The notes under the pieces: model-generated | What the model was told of the DNA's origin: nothing | Database searches by the model: none | The model's input: the letters and a program-made list of their open reading frames with translations, nothing else | NCBI GenBank assembly: GCA_051453625.1 | Contig: JBOZIK010000001.1 | Span: 101,556,386-101,620,385, forward strand | DNA from: Welwitschia mirabilis | Lineage: Eukaryota; Gnetophyta; Gnetopsida; Welwitschiales | Direction of reading: 5' to 3' | Length of the DNA: 64,000 bases | Shown: positions 48,105 to 59,336 of the stretch, one piece after another | Layout: the number at the start of each line of letters is the position of its first letter | How positions within the stretch are numbered: position 1 is the stretch's first letter | Program-made: the position numbers and the translations under genes

Positions 48105-48382
48105 ATGTCTCAATGGCAATATGACCTTCTAGAAGAGCATAATAAAAGGAGTATACAAGTAAGGATCTAGGCTATCTCTACTTAGACATGTAAAATGAGG
48201 CCTTAGAAAAGTTCATTAAGAAGTTTGAAAAGAATCCTATCTATTAAGAGAGGTTAGTAGCTTTAAAGAAAGTTAGATAACTTAGGGATGTGGTAAGAAT
48301 TCTTAATGATCTAGATCTCTTTTATTTCCTTGAGATTTCTGAGTTATCATATCCTTTTCTTACCCACATGTTCTATTGTAAT
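48105..48382 (+). pseudogene. start of the env-like 3' ORF (C), cut by element D
   Basis: ATG at 48105 (MSQWQYDLLEEHNKRSIQVR) is followed by text matching the first 90 codons of the ORFs in B, D and E, up to the MFYCN block at about 48368. There the D LTR begins (TGTTGAATTAATA at 48383). The five bases before it, GTAAT, should be the target site. Confidence 0.65.
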
Positions 48383-48447
48383 TGTTGAATTAATATTTAT
48401 CAACTTGATGTCAAACTAATATTTTCTATTTAGCAAAACATGTTTTA
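48383..48447 (+). repeat. 5' LTR stub of D, truncated by a gap
   Basis: TGTTGAATTAATATTTATCA and onward; same text as 51064-51128. Confidence 0.9.
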
Positions 48448-48547
48448 NNNNNNNNNNNNNNNNNNNNNNNNNNNNNNNNNNNNNNNNNNNNNNNNNNNNN
48501 NNNNNNNNNNNNNNNNNNNNNNNNNNNNNNNNNNNNNNNNNNNNNNN
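48448..48547. other. assembly gap, 100 N
   Basis: The left side is 65 bases into an LTR; the right side is mid RNase H. At least 5 kb of a normal element is missing between them. Confidence 0.95.
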
Positions 48548-49225
48548 CAGAAACTTTATATAAGTATGATAGAAAGTTTATTATATCTAACTATAAGTAG
48601 ATCTAATATTATGTTTAGTTTTTTTGTATGTGTAAGATACCAAACCCAACCAAATTAATCTTATCTATAAGTTGTCAAAAGAATAATAAGATCTATAAAA
48701 GGCACATGTGATTTTGGATTAAAGTATTCAACAGAGACATCTTTTAATCTTGTAGGATTTAGTAATGTAGATTGGGATGAGTGTAAAGATGATAAAAAAG
48801 CACAAGTGGTGATTATTTTCTATTATTATCATGCTTATTGGGATAGGCTAGTAAAAATCAAAACTCAATCTCCCCTTTAACAGTTAAAGCTAAGTATATA
48901 GCAGCAAGCAGTTGTTATGCTCATCTCCTTTGGATGAAGGAAATGCTAGAGGATTTTATTATAGTTTCTAAATAGGTTCCTATGTCCTGTGATAATAGTA
49001 GTATAATTAATATTTCTAAAAATCCTATTCAACATTTTAGAACTAAACATATTGAATTAAAACATCATTTTATTACAGATCAAGTTTAAAAAGAAAATAT
49101 TTTTATGAATTTTGTCAATAAAGATCATTAAATTGCTGATATCTTTATTAAATCTCTAAATTTTGATAATTTTATTCATCTTTGTAATAAACTAGGAGTT
49201 ATTTCTCTATACTCTAACTGATTAT
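48548..49225 (+). pseudogene. copia RNase H remnant (D)
   Basis: It opens at QKLYISMIESLLYLTISRSN, the region after the RT fingers, and reads through VKRIIRSIKGTCDF, TSFNLVGFSNVDWDECKDD (Trp kept) and NPIQHFRTKHIELKHHFI (about 49023-49076). It ends in ADIFIKSLNFDNFIHL (about 49136-49180). RT itself is lost in the gap. Frameshifts occur near 48800 and a few stops follow. Confidence 0.85.
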
Positions 49226-49528
49226 AGGGAAATCAATTAGATCTAGAATTTAATTAATCAGATGTAGTAAGTCGACTAGTCTAAAAACTCAATTGCCTAG
49301 ATCTAAAGTACTATGACTTACATCTTGACAGTCATCTAGTCGAATAGACCTATAGGGTTACAGTATGGTAGAAATGAATGTGGATCTAATTTTTTTATCA
49401 AATCTCACTTTATTACCCTTAATTTCAAAATATAGTAGAGTCTAAACCCTTTCCATTATCTTTTAGTCACCTATCTCCTTCAGATCTAGCTTTGTCTTGC
49501 AAGTTTCCTTATATCTAAGCTCTTATCA

Positions 49529-50700
49529 TATGGTTGCCATGGTTGAGGTACCTCTAAAAGATGACAAAAATATGTAGCTAGTAGAGATCCTTTTTATTTC
49601 TATCATGGAATATTTGAGGAATCTTTAGACAAGATTTATAAGAAGTTTGAAAAGAAGCCAGTGTGCCAAAAGGAGGCTATTGCTACGATAGAGCTCAGAA
49701 AACTTCATAATGTGCATAACTTTTATAAGATCTAAAAATCTCCTACTTTCTTAATGTTTCAGAACCTACCTATCCTTTTCTCACCACAGTTTTTTTCAGT
49801 AATGCTTCTTATGATGCCAAAAATGAAACCCTGAAAAACTTGATTTTAGGGAAGAAGATGAGGGTTACTGAAAACCTCATTGCTATTATTGCTAATCTTT
49901 TAAGAGGATATCATAATGAATTTTAGCCTCTTAATGACTCCATGAAAGATAAAGTATAAGTAATAAGAGAGCTTTGTGATAAGTTTCACTGGTGGAAAAC
50001 CAACCTTTCTACTTCTCTTCCTACCCTAAAGTATAGGTTTTTGCATTTGGTGTTTACTTAGAATTTCTTGCCTTTGGTAGATTATCATGATAAGATCTCC
50101 AACTGTAGGGCATATTTGATGTATTTGGTAGGAACTAGGCACTCTATTGATACTCCTACCATAATGTTGAAGAATATGGTCTCCCAATTAGAGCATTATA
50201 AAACTAGGGCTTTCTCATACTCAGTGTTGATTGCTAACATTTGTCATCAGTATAGAGCCTAGTTACACCCAAAGTTAGAAATTCTTAATCCTATGTCAAC
50301 CACTAAGAATGCAATGTTATCTTGCATGCATATCTTTATAGGTTTTAAGAAATCCTGTAAATCTCCTTCTTCCAAGTAAGCCTTACTAGAGGAGGCTCTT
50401 TCATTCTTGAGGCCGATAGGATTCCATACCAAGTATGTAAAATAAGCTCTGATTATAGCTAGGTATGAGATTGTTGATACTTCAGAGGAAGCTAAAAGCT
50501 TAACATACAAGGATACCAAAGAAGAGAAAGAAGACGAATCAGAGGAGCAAGATGAGGAATTTGACTTATCTTCTCTCTTTGATTATGTTTTTCTTATGTC
50601 TTTTCATGCTTATTTTTCTTTTTTCTTCTCTTATTTATCATTGATATCAAAAGAGGGAGAAATAGTTAGTTGTTTGTTCAATCTCTATTTAGTTATAATT
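49529..50700 (+). pseudogene. Sirevirus-type 3' ORF (plant transposon/env-like protein) in D, best copy
   Basis: ATG at 49529 (MVAMVEVPLKDDKNM) agrees with the E copy (MVAMAKDPS). Conserved parts: YKKFEKKPVCQKEAIATIEL, FFSNASYDAKNETLKNLIL followed by GKKMRVTENLIAIIANLL, KFHWWKTNLSTSLPTLKYRF, and LPLVDYHDKISNCRAYLMYL followed by VGTRHSIDTP (open 50068-50262). The C-terminus has an acidic segment (KEEKEDESEEQDEEFD) followed by a hydrophobic one (YVFLMSFHAYFSFFFSYLSL), open to about 50742. One frameshift near 49700-49780 and several stops break it. Known Sirevirus relatives encode an extra ORF here with predicted membrane segments; the role is inferred, not shown. The minus-strand frame 50259-50519 is a shadow. 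Confidence 0.75.
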
Positions 50701-51063
50701 GCTCTTGATGAGCACTTTTCTATTGTAATGGTTAATTTTTAGTAATAAAAATGCACTTTTTCATCATTTCTATCTCTCATTTGATGCACATCTATTTTAT
50801 TATGAGCTATAATTTTCATTATATCTTATAGATATTAAATAATTCTTAATGAAAGTGTTTTTTATCAAATATATTTTGGATTTTACATGCCTTACAAATT
50901 ATACTACAATAATTTTAATTAAGAAACTCTCTAAAAATGTCTTATTTTATATAAAATTTTCAATATCTCTTGAAAATTTAATGGGCATTTTTTAAGGAGG
51001 AGATTTTCCAAATTTAATATTTTTGATAAGTATCAGTTTGTCATCAATGTTAAAGGGGGAAAT
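50640..51063 (+). promoter_or_regulatory. D 3' non-coding region with spare and main polypurine tracts
   Basis: Spare motif GATATCAAAAGAGGGAGAAA near 50644. The main tract AAAGGGGGAAA is at 51052-51062, one base before the LTR. It corresponds to the pairs in C1 (2996/3463) and B (38639/39065). Confidence 0.85.
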
Positions 51064-52338
51064 TATCGAGTTAATATTTATCAATTTGATGTCAAACTAA
51101 TATTTTCTATTTAGCAAAACATGTTTTATCTTATGTAAAAAATGTTAATCTTTATAGGTTAAAAGCTAAAATATTTTACCACATTTTATACCTAAACCTA
51201 TTAGTTTTTATACCCTCTTAAGGGGTTGATCAAATTTCAAAGGGGTTGATCACACCTGAAGCTTATACTAAAATGAATTGAATTCAGAGCGATTGACTAG
51301 ACCTAAGCATCAAAATTTCATAGTAAATCATCAAGGAGTTGACTAGATTCCTAAAGGGTTAAATAGACTTAAAGTGATATTTTCACTCTTTATCAGTAGG
51401 GGGTTGACCATACATTTGTGAGATCAACCAGACCTAGAGCAAAAAAATAGTGTTGTAATTTTTCTTAAATAAGTGAGTAATCGAATGAATATGTGAGCAA
51501 CTGAATCTATGGTTGACCAGATTCTGAGGGATCAATTGGACCTGAATCTATAAGAAATAGGAATTAACTAGAAGAACATGAGATTGACTGACTTTAGTGA
51601 TGATACTAGATGGGGTTGATTAGATGTTTTGAGGGGACAACCAATTATCATATAAATGGTATTTTTCTAATCATGGTAAACTTATTTTTTATCCATTAAA
51701 AGGTCTTTTTACTTATAAAAACCCTAAAATACTTTTCCTATATATTTGGTAAGAGTCAAAGTCACTATACCACTTTTAAATCTTTGTGAAATCATTGTTA
51801 TACACATTCTTATATTCTCTACATAACCAAATATGAACCAAGGGTTGTTTTTATCATTATATACTTAGTCAAGTTAGTTACACTATATGCTTATAGATTG
51901 TACCATCTTCTCAAGCATTGTAGCAATACTATTCTTAAGCTAGAGATCAGGTGAAACCTATGCATTTTGGCATACCATTGTCACTGCTTCATATACTTAT
52001 TAAAGGTTGAGATGAAGCTTTAGAAAAGTCTAATTATAAAAGTTATAAGTGAATCTAGAATACTTAGAAAGAAATTAATAAAGATTTAGATTAGGCTTGA
52101 GTAGAAGTTGATCATCAAGAGTAAAGTAGCAGTTTTCCAAATCACTATAAATCTTTTATGCATCCTCTAGTATTTTCATGCTTTTTGTTATTTATTTTTC
52201 AGAATAGTTTTAGTTTTATTTACACAAATATTTTAGTGTTTATTCTAAGTGAAGATATTATTATGATTTCACTTGATTACTTTTAAATCCTATTCATCTA
52301 CCTTCCATCCCCCAACCTCTAGGGTTCTTAATTCTACA
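51064..52338 (+). repeat. shared LTR between D and E
   Basis: 1275 bp. It starts TATCGAGTTAATATT (TGTTGAG-type, decayed) after a polypurine tract and ends AATTCTACA before a primer site. It therefore has both a 3'-LTR left edge and a 5'-LTR right edge. It carries about ten GGGGTTGACTAGAC-like blocks (51215-51640). Confidence 0.9.
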
Positions 52339-52340
52339 TT

Positions 52341-52353
52341 TGGTATTAGAGCT
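52341..52353 (+). other. primer-binding site of E
   Basis: TGGTATTAGAGCT, the best preserved copia primer site of the Sirevirus-like copies, with a two-base spacer. Confidence 0.85.
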
Positions 52354-52404
52354 TAGTAGAGTATATGTTAGATCGTAATAGGTTTAGGCTCCTAAACCCT
52401 AAAA

Positions 52405-53760
52405 ATGAGTAACCCTTTAGATGGTCTTTCAATGGGTCATTCATGCATATTTAATGGATCAAACTATGCATATTAGAAAGCTTGTATGAGAATCTTTCTT
52501 AGATTCCTAGATGTAGCCATTTAAGAGGACATTTATAATAGTTACACTATGTCCACTCTGACTAAAATAAATGCCCTTGAAAATATCATTATGATAGTAA
52601 AAACTCAAGACCAATGGACCCCCACTAATAGATCTAAAGCTACGATAGATGCCTTTGCTCTTAATGTAATATTTTGTGTAGTTTGTGTAGATGAGTATAA
52701 ATTATGAACAGGCAAAAAAAGATTAAGACATCTTTTAGATAACACATGAAGAGCTATCAACTATTAGATAGGCCAAAATTCAAATGCTTTTATAAGGAAG
52801 AGACAATTCAAGAATTCTTTACTAGATTAACAGACATTGTAAATTCCATGGCAAGTTTAGGTGAAAGAATGAAGGAAGAAAAGATGGTTTAAAAAGTGTT
52901 GAGATCTCTCTCAAAAAGGTTTAAACCAAAAGTTACTACAATTAAAGAAAGTAAGAATAGAGATCTAATGATACTTGAAAAAATACAAGATAATTTATGA
53001 ACTTATGAATTGAAATTTTCTAAACATAGAAAAAATGGTATTTCCTTAAAATGTGTGTAGGAAGAATATAGATCAAAAAAATTAGAGCAAGACCTTAATG
53101 ATAATGAGGTTTCCCTTTTAGCAAGGAGATTTAAGAAGTTTTTAAAGAAATAAGGTAATCTAAGTAGATGGGAAAAAAGAAGTAATACTAAGTTCAAAAG
53201 ATATCAAGATAAATAAAAGAAGATCTAATGTTATGCTTGCAAAGGTTATGAACACATTACAAATGAGTGTCCAAATAATAAGAGAGATGAGAGAAACTAA
53301 AAAAATTATTCTTTCATTAATACATGAGACAATGTATATGAAGAGGATGATAGCAGCTCTAGCCAAGAATCAGATGGAGATCAAAGGCTCTCATTCATGG
53401 CAATTATGCCTCCATTAAAAAATTTACCTTTGCTTATCTAAATGTAATGATTTAAATCTCATTGAAGACAATCATAATGAACTTAAAGACACTTGTTAAA
53501 AACTATATATGTCATGTGAAAAATTGGTAAAGTGCATCAATGATTTGAACAAAATTATAAATACTCTCATCCAAAAAAAAAAAAAAGAAAAAATTGAAAG
53601 CAAAGTATAAGATGGTCAAATCTAAAAATTTAAAACTTTTTTTAGAGGTAGATAACTTGCTACATTTTGTTAGTGAATTTTCAAATAGTTTAACTAAATT
53701 GGAATAGATTCTTGGAATATAAAAACCTATTCATAATAAGATAGGTATCAGATTCAACCC
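52405..53760 (+). pseudogene. copia gag remnant with intact zinc knuckle (E)
   Basis: ATG at 52405 reads MSNPLDGLS, matching the C copy. Capsid-like text follows (FNGSNYAY, ACMRIFLRFLDVAI, DQWTPTNRSKATIDAFALNV). The zinc knuckle at 53229-53270 reads CYACKGYEHITNEC, with all ligands of CX2CX4HX4C present, the only complete one in the window. An acidic linker (YEEDDSSSSQESDGDQ) comes after it. An A-rich tract near 53573-53593 has expanded within the Lys-rich region. The minus-strand frames at 53003-53197 and 53160-53366 and the plus-strand one at 53233-53418 are shadows or alternative frames. Confidence 0.85.
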
Positions 53761-54009
53761 CCAAAGAATACAAAATAAACAAAATCAGGCATCATGGTAA
53801 AATAGATTTGTTTCTAAAGTTACATGTTATTTCTATGGTAAGTTAGGTCATTCCAAGTTATTTTATAATGCTAGAAAATTAATATTATTTTTAAATTTAG
53901 TTAGTACCTTTTCTTTCAAATTTGTTCTAAGAGGAGGTATATCACATCAGTCCAAAAGAACTATGTAGGTGAAAGCTAAGAATTTGAAAAGTCTCTTAAT
54001 TCAAACAGC

Positions 54010-55290
54010 TTTCAAGGTATCAAATGAAACTAGCTAATACTTGAACAATGGCTACTCTAGACACATGATGGATGACAAGTCTAGATTTAAATTGCTGAAT
54101 AACTTTGATGGAGGAAAAGTTACTTTTGGTGATAATAAACAACATCAAAGGAATCAAAAGCATTGATGAAGGTAACTTATCCAAAATAAATGAAGTTTTA
54201 TATGTTAATGGTTTGAAGTATAATTTACTTAGTATTAGTTAAATTCATAATAAAGGTCATAAGGTTGTTTTTAATAGTATAAAATACAAAGTTAGAAATG
54301 GCAAAACAAATGATATTATTCTTAAACTAAATGGAATAGATAATATCTATAGTTTTTATCAAATGTTTTCTTCTTGATATTTTTCCCATATAAACCAAGA
54401 AGATCTTTGGCATAAATGTTTAAATCATGTAAACTATGATCATATGAAAATGATTATTAGAAAATAGATTGTCAAAGGAATTCCAAAAATGAATATTAAA
54501 AAAAAGGTCTTTGTAATGCATTCCAAAAAGAAAAATAAGTAAGAACATTATACAAAAGTAAAAATCAATTTTCCATAACAATTCCTCTAAAGCTTATTCA
54601 TATAGACTTGGTAGGTCCAATCCAATCACAAATTTTTAAAAGAAAACTCTATTTTTTAACTATGGTTGATGACTTCTTAATATTTTCTTTAGGTTGTCTT
54701 TTTTATAAATAAATATAAAACATATAAACATTGTGTTGAAGTATGCAATAAAATGCAAAATTAGAAAGGCTATATCATTAAGAAAATTAGAAGCAATCAT
54801 GGTGATAAGTTTGCAAACCATTTGTTTGAAAAATATTGTACTGACAATGGTATTGAACACTAATCTGCAACCCCTAAGATACTTTAATAAAATGGAATTT
54901 CTAAGGAAAAAAAATAGATCCCTTTAAAAAATGGTAAGAATTATGTTAAATGACAAAGAGATTTCAAAAACATTTTGGGCTAAAGCTATGAGTACTACTT
55001 ATTATATTATAAATAATGTTTACTTTAGGCAGGAAATGGATAAACTCCTTATAAGAAGAGAACTAAATATTTCATACTTTAAAGTCTTTAGAAGTAAGTA
55101 CTTCATGTTAAATGATAAAGAACACCTAAGTAAATTTAAATCAATAGCTAATGAAGCAATGTTTTTAAGGTATTATACTAGAAGTAGAGCTTACCATGTT
55201 TTTAATAGGAGAAGCTTAACCATAAAAGAGTCAATAGATGTGTAAATAGAAGATATTAGCATAAGAATATTTAGGATAAAACATATCTTT
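54010..55290 (+). pseudogene. copia protease and integrase remnant (E)
   Basis: The protease reads YLNNGYSRHMMDDKSRF (about 54031-54090), where the family has DSGCSRHM, so the catalytic Asp is lost. GAG-pre-integrase is near 54400-54540. The integrase core starts near 54584 (IPLKLIHIDLVGPIQ). It keeps MVDDF at the first catalytic site, and RSNHGDKFAN (about 54789) has lost the second Asp. The C-terminal part is open for 104 codons at 54931-55245 (NDKEISKTFWAKAMSTTYYI followed by INNVYF, then SYFKVFRSKYF). A 362-N gap follows. The minus-strand frame at 54660-54860 is a shadow. Confidence 0.85.
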
Positions 55291-55309
55291 AATTCACAAT
55301 AAAATCAAC

Positions 55310-55671
55310 NNNNNNNNNNNNNNNNNNNNNNNNNNNNNNNNNNNNNNNNNNNNNNNNNNNNNNNNNNNNNNNNNNNNNNNNNNNNNNNNNNNNNNNNNNN
55401 NNNNNNNNNNNNNNNNNNNNNNNNNNNNNNNNNNNNNNNNNNNNNNNNNNNNNNNNNNNNNNNNNNNNNNNNNNNNNNNNNNNNNNNNNNNNNNNNNNNN
55501 NNNNNNNNNNNNNNNNNNNNNNNNNNNNNNNNNNNNNNNNNNNNNNNNNNNNNNNNNNNNNNNNNNNNNNNNNNNNNNNNNNNNNNNNNNNNNNNNNNNN
55601 NNNNNNNNNNNNNNNNNNNNNNNNNNNNNNNNNNNNNNNNNNNNNNNNNNNNNNNNNNNNNNNNNNNNNNN
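55310..55671. other. assembly gap, 362 N
   Basis: It lies between integrase and RT of E; flanking text continues in the expected order. Minus-strand frames across it are artefacts. Confidence 0.95.
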
Positions 55672-57400
55672 CTTCAATTGAAAAAGAATAAGAAATGCCA
55701 ATAAAAAAAGTTATCACTAAAATGCTTAAAGAGCTAACAAATCACTCTTTCAGATCTATCATTGGAAACATTAGCTCAAATATCAGAACAAGGAACTCTA
55801 TGAAGAATTTTTGTACCTATGTTTGTTATGTTTCATAAATTTAACCTAAGAAGTTTAAAGAAGTGGAATCCCATAAAGAATGTATGATGGCCATGCAGGA
55901 TTAATAGCAACAATCCAAAAGGAATTATGTATTGAAGCTTGTTAAAAGTCCAAAGGATAAAAATGTTCATGGGATAAAGTAGATCTTCAAAAATAAATGT
56001 GGTGAAAAAAACAATGTTATTAAAAATAAAACAAGATTAATGGCACAAGGCTACAACCAAATCGAAGGTATCGATGTAGGTGACATTTTTCTCTAGTTGC
56101 AAGATTAAATAGTATTAGAATGTTTTTATCTTATATGGCCTTTAAGAATATTAAAGTGTATTAAATAGATGTAAAAAGTGCCTTTTTAAATAAAACCTAC
56201 AATGAAGAAGTATATGTAGAGTAACCACAAGCATTTATAGATCCTCACAAACCTAACTATATATATATATATATATATATAGACTTAAAAAGGCTTTATA
56301 TGAATTGAAGCAAGTTCCAAGAGCTTAGTATCAAAAATTAACCACATTTTTAAATGAAAATGGTTATATCTATGGAATGATAGATAAAACTATATTTATC
56401 AAGAACTTGAAAAAGAATTTTATTATTATTCAAATTTATGTGTATGATATTATTTTTAGCCTCTAGTCAAGTTTTATCAAAAGAATTTCAATATCATGAT
56501 AACAAACTTTGATATGGGTATGCTTAGTGAAGTTAGAATGTTTTTTGTCTTACAAATTAAGTAATCAAAAAATGAAACTTTTATATCTAAATATATGAAT
56601 GATTTGATAAAATAATTTAGATTAAAGAATTATAAAACAACTTATACACCTATGTCTACTTCTTGTAAAATTAGTCTAGATGAACATGGAAAATTAGTAG
56701 ACTAAAAAATTTATAGAAGTATGATAGGAAGTTTGTTATATCTAACTACAAGTAAACTTGATATCCTGTTTAGTATTACTATATGTGTAAGATACAAAAC
56801 CCAACTAAAAGAATCATACTTATAATCTATTAAAAGAATAATAAGATATATAAAAAATATATATGACTTCTAATTATGGTATCTAATAGAGACATCTTTT
56901 GATCTTGTACAATTTAATAATGCAAATTGGACTGGGTGTAAGGATTATATAAAAAGCATAAGGGGTAATTGTTTTTTATTAAAATATTACTCAATGGAAT
57001 GGACTAGTAAAAAGTAAAACTCAATTTCTCTTTTAACAGTAGAAGCTAAGTATATAGAAATAGGGATTTTTTGTGTCCATCTTCCCTGTTGTTGTGTCCA
57101 TCTTCTTTAGATAAAGGAAATGTTAAAATATTTTGGTATAGTTTTTAAATAGGTTCATATCTCATGTGATAATACTAGTATAATTAATATTTCTAAAAAC
57201 CCTATTCAATATTCTAGAACTAAACATATTAACTCAAGACATTATTTGCTTAGAGATCAAGTTGGAAAAGGAAATATTTCTATGAATTTTTTAAGTAAAG
57301 ATTATTAACTTGCTAATATTTTTAGTAAATTATTGAATTTTGATAATTTTATTCATCTTCATAATGAACTAGAATTATCTCTGTGTTCTTACTAATTGGA
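55672..57400 (+). pseudogene. copia reverse transcriptase-RNase H remnant (E)
   Basis: RT text: CMMAMQDxxQQSKRNYVLKL (about 55883), NVHGIKxIFKNKCGEKNNVI, then [18 protein letters not shown] in variant form ([18 protein letters not shown], about 56031-56085). After a frameshift, LKRLYMNxSK marks the YGLKQ box. A TA microsatellite has expanded in the VYR codons just before it. The catalytic box at 56437-56448 reads YVYD. RNase H continues to 57345 with a small tandem duplication at about 57067-57106 (CCATCTTC block twice). Not functional. Confidence 0.85.
56257..56281. repeat. TA dinucleotide microsatellite in RT of E
   Basis: About 12 TA units where C1, B and C have only GTATATAGAC or GTCTATAGAC at the same codons. 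Confidence 0.9.
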
Positions 57401-57718
57401 AAATGATTAACTAGATTTAGAATTAGGTCAAGTGGATGTGATCAATTAACTGGTATGAAAACCTAGCAGCCTAGATCTAAAGTATTATGATTTGTATCTC
57501 GATGGGTTGACCTAGACTCAAATTGGTGAATTAAAACTTTAGAATTATACTATGGTAGAAACAATGATAAATCTAATTTCTTTATCAAATCTTACTTTAT
57601 CACCTTTTCCTTTAAAAATTAGTGGAGCCCAAACCATATCCATTATCTTCTAACCACTTGTCTCTTTTAGATCTAGGTTTTTCTTTTAGGTTTTGTTATA
57701 TTTAAGCTACTATCACAT

Positions 57719-58229
57719 GGTTGCAATGGCTAAGGATCCCTCTAGAAGGCATTAAAAAGAGGTAACCAATACAAATCCTTTGTATTTTTGTCATGGAATA
57801 TCTGAGGAAGCTTTAGATACATTTTCTGAGAAGTTTGAGAAGAAGATAGTGTGCTAAGGGTTATTGCTATAATAGAACTTAAAGAACTTCATGATGTGAT
57901 GAAATTTTTGTAAGATCTGAATTTCTCTTTCATTCTTGATGTTTTAGGACATGCTTAACTATTTCTCACCAAGATGTTCTACATCCATGCTTCTTATGAT
58001 GCTAATAATAAAACCCTAGAAATTCTAGGTTGGAAAAGAATATGAGGGTTATTAAAAACCTTACTTTTGTTATTGCTAATCTTATAAGAGAATACTATAA
58101 TGAGTTTTGGCCTCTTCGTGACTCCATGGAAGATAAAGCAGAGGTTTCATAAGTGGAAAACCATTCTTTTTACTTCTCTTCTTATCCCAAAGTACAAGTT
58201 TTTGCATTTAGTATTTACCTATAATTTCT
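57719..58229 (+). pseudogene. env-like 3' ORF (E), cut by G2
   Basis: It starts MVAMAKDPSRRH at 57719 and reads NPLYFCHGISEEALDTFSEK then FEKK, then VIAIIELKELHDVMKFL, MFYIHASYDANNKTLEIL and PKYKFLHLVFTYNFL. It breaks at 58229, where D and B continue with PLVD or PLVG. The break coincides with the LTR edge of G2. Confidence 0.75.
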
Positions 58230-59316
58230 TACTATTTCACTACCAACTTACACATATTTGATAGGGTATTTTGATTAGTTTTATAGGTGAATAAATAGGT
58301 AAATTCTTAATTTCCATAATAATAGAGAGCTTAGATTAAAAGGATGAAAACACTTAACCTTCATAATAATTTATAGAATTATAAACAAATCTAAATACTT
58401 TACATTAACTTCCTGTAAAAAATTGAGTCTAATGTAAGAATTAAAGAATTATCAAAGGCCATCATCTACATAATTTTCTAGATAACTAGATGAAAACCGT
58501 GCTAACTAAATGTTGATTGTAGTCTATCTGGTAGTTGATGTGGATTGATTATGAGATGGCATTATCTCCTCTATCATCTAGATGACTAGCTGGATGACAT
58601 TGTTGTAATGTCTATACTAAACATTTATCTAACTTCTGTTACTTGTATTTTTCATTTTTCCCTTGCATGGCCATTACAGTTTACCCACGTCTTTCTATCT
58701 TTCTTATTATGTGTTTAAGTCAATAAACAAAAATATTTCCCTTAACTCCTACTTATCTTCATTTGCACCTGAAATTCTCATAACAAGAGATTAAAGGGTC
58801 AAAGATACATCTTATAGTTTCAGAGAGATGTTTCCATGGTATTAGGTGATGTTTCCTCCAATTAGGTGTGGCTACTTTGTAATACAGATGTTGTTCAAAA
58901 CTTAATACAAAACTTTTCTTTTTATGCTTTTAATGTATTATCATTTCTCATCCTCATATCTTATGTTGCTTCTGCTCTAGTGATAGTTTCTCTATTGATA
59001 TTGATTATGATGGCAACCTTTATCAAGATTATACTTAATTAGTCTAGGTTAGGTGCATTATTATTTCTTGTTCCTAGATTAGCTTTACATGAGTATGTTA
59101 TATTTTATTTTTATGCATTTCAAGTTATTTTTATAGATTAGGGTGCAAGTATTTCTCTTTCAAAAGTAACTCTTTTATTTCCTACTTTGGCCTTCAATGG
59201 ATTATAACAATTAAGTCAACTCTTGTATATATTAGTGTGTTGTATTTATGCATTATTATTTATGATTAATAGGATTCTACTCAAAATGAAAACATTGCAT
59301 AATATGCTACATAACA
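58230..59316 (+). repeat. 5' LTR of G2
   Basis: The right edge ...GCTACATAACA fits G1's CACCATAACA. The left part (CATATTTGATAGGGTATTTT, GTTTTATAGGTGAATAAATA) matches the G1 minus-strand LTR start. The exact first base is inferred from that alignment and from where the E copy breaks. It contains TATCATCTAGATGACTAG-type hairpins (about 58585). Confidence 0.75.
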
Positions 59317-59319
59317 TCT

Positions 59320-59336
59320 TGGCACCATTTCTTGGA
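59320..59336 (+). other. gypsy primer-binding site of G2
   Basis: TGGCACCATTTCTTGGA, three bases after the LTR end. Confidence 0.8.

Larger units (their letters stand above)
42727..48382 (+). mobile_element. Ty1/copia element C, Sirevirus-like, interrupted at 48383
   Basis: LTR (42727-43871), primer site, gag, protease, part of integrase, RT-RNase H and the start of the env-like ORF follow in order. Two defects define it: a deletion fusing integrase to RT at 46237/46240, and the D/E copia structure inserted in its env-like ORF. Its own 3' LTR must lie beyond the window or be lost. Confidence 0.85.
48383..58229 (+). mobile_element. D/E: tandem Sirevirus-like copia, LTR-internal-LTR-internal
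   Basis: The order is: LTR start (48383-48447), gap, RNase H, env-like ORF, polypurine tracts, full LTR (51064-52338), primer site, then a second full internal region from gag to env-like ORF, cut by G2 at 58230. One LTR therefore serves both as 3' LTR of D and 5' LTR of E. Such tandems normally come from unequal recombination between LTRs. The LTR stub and the full LTR agree at 61 of 65 positions with only transitions, closer than to any other LTR in the window, so they belong to one lineage. The gap hides how much of D is truly absent. Confidence 0.75.

Noticed and set aside
49529-50700. Endogenous virus envelope gene
   Set aside because: The ORF fits the extra ORF of plant Sirevirus retrotransposons; env-like is only an analogy and no viral glycoprotein motif is visible.
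55289-55717. Minus-strand frames of 135-142 codons
   Set aside because: They span the 362-N gap and lie opposite a plus-strand copia polyprotein.
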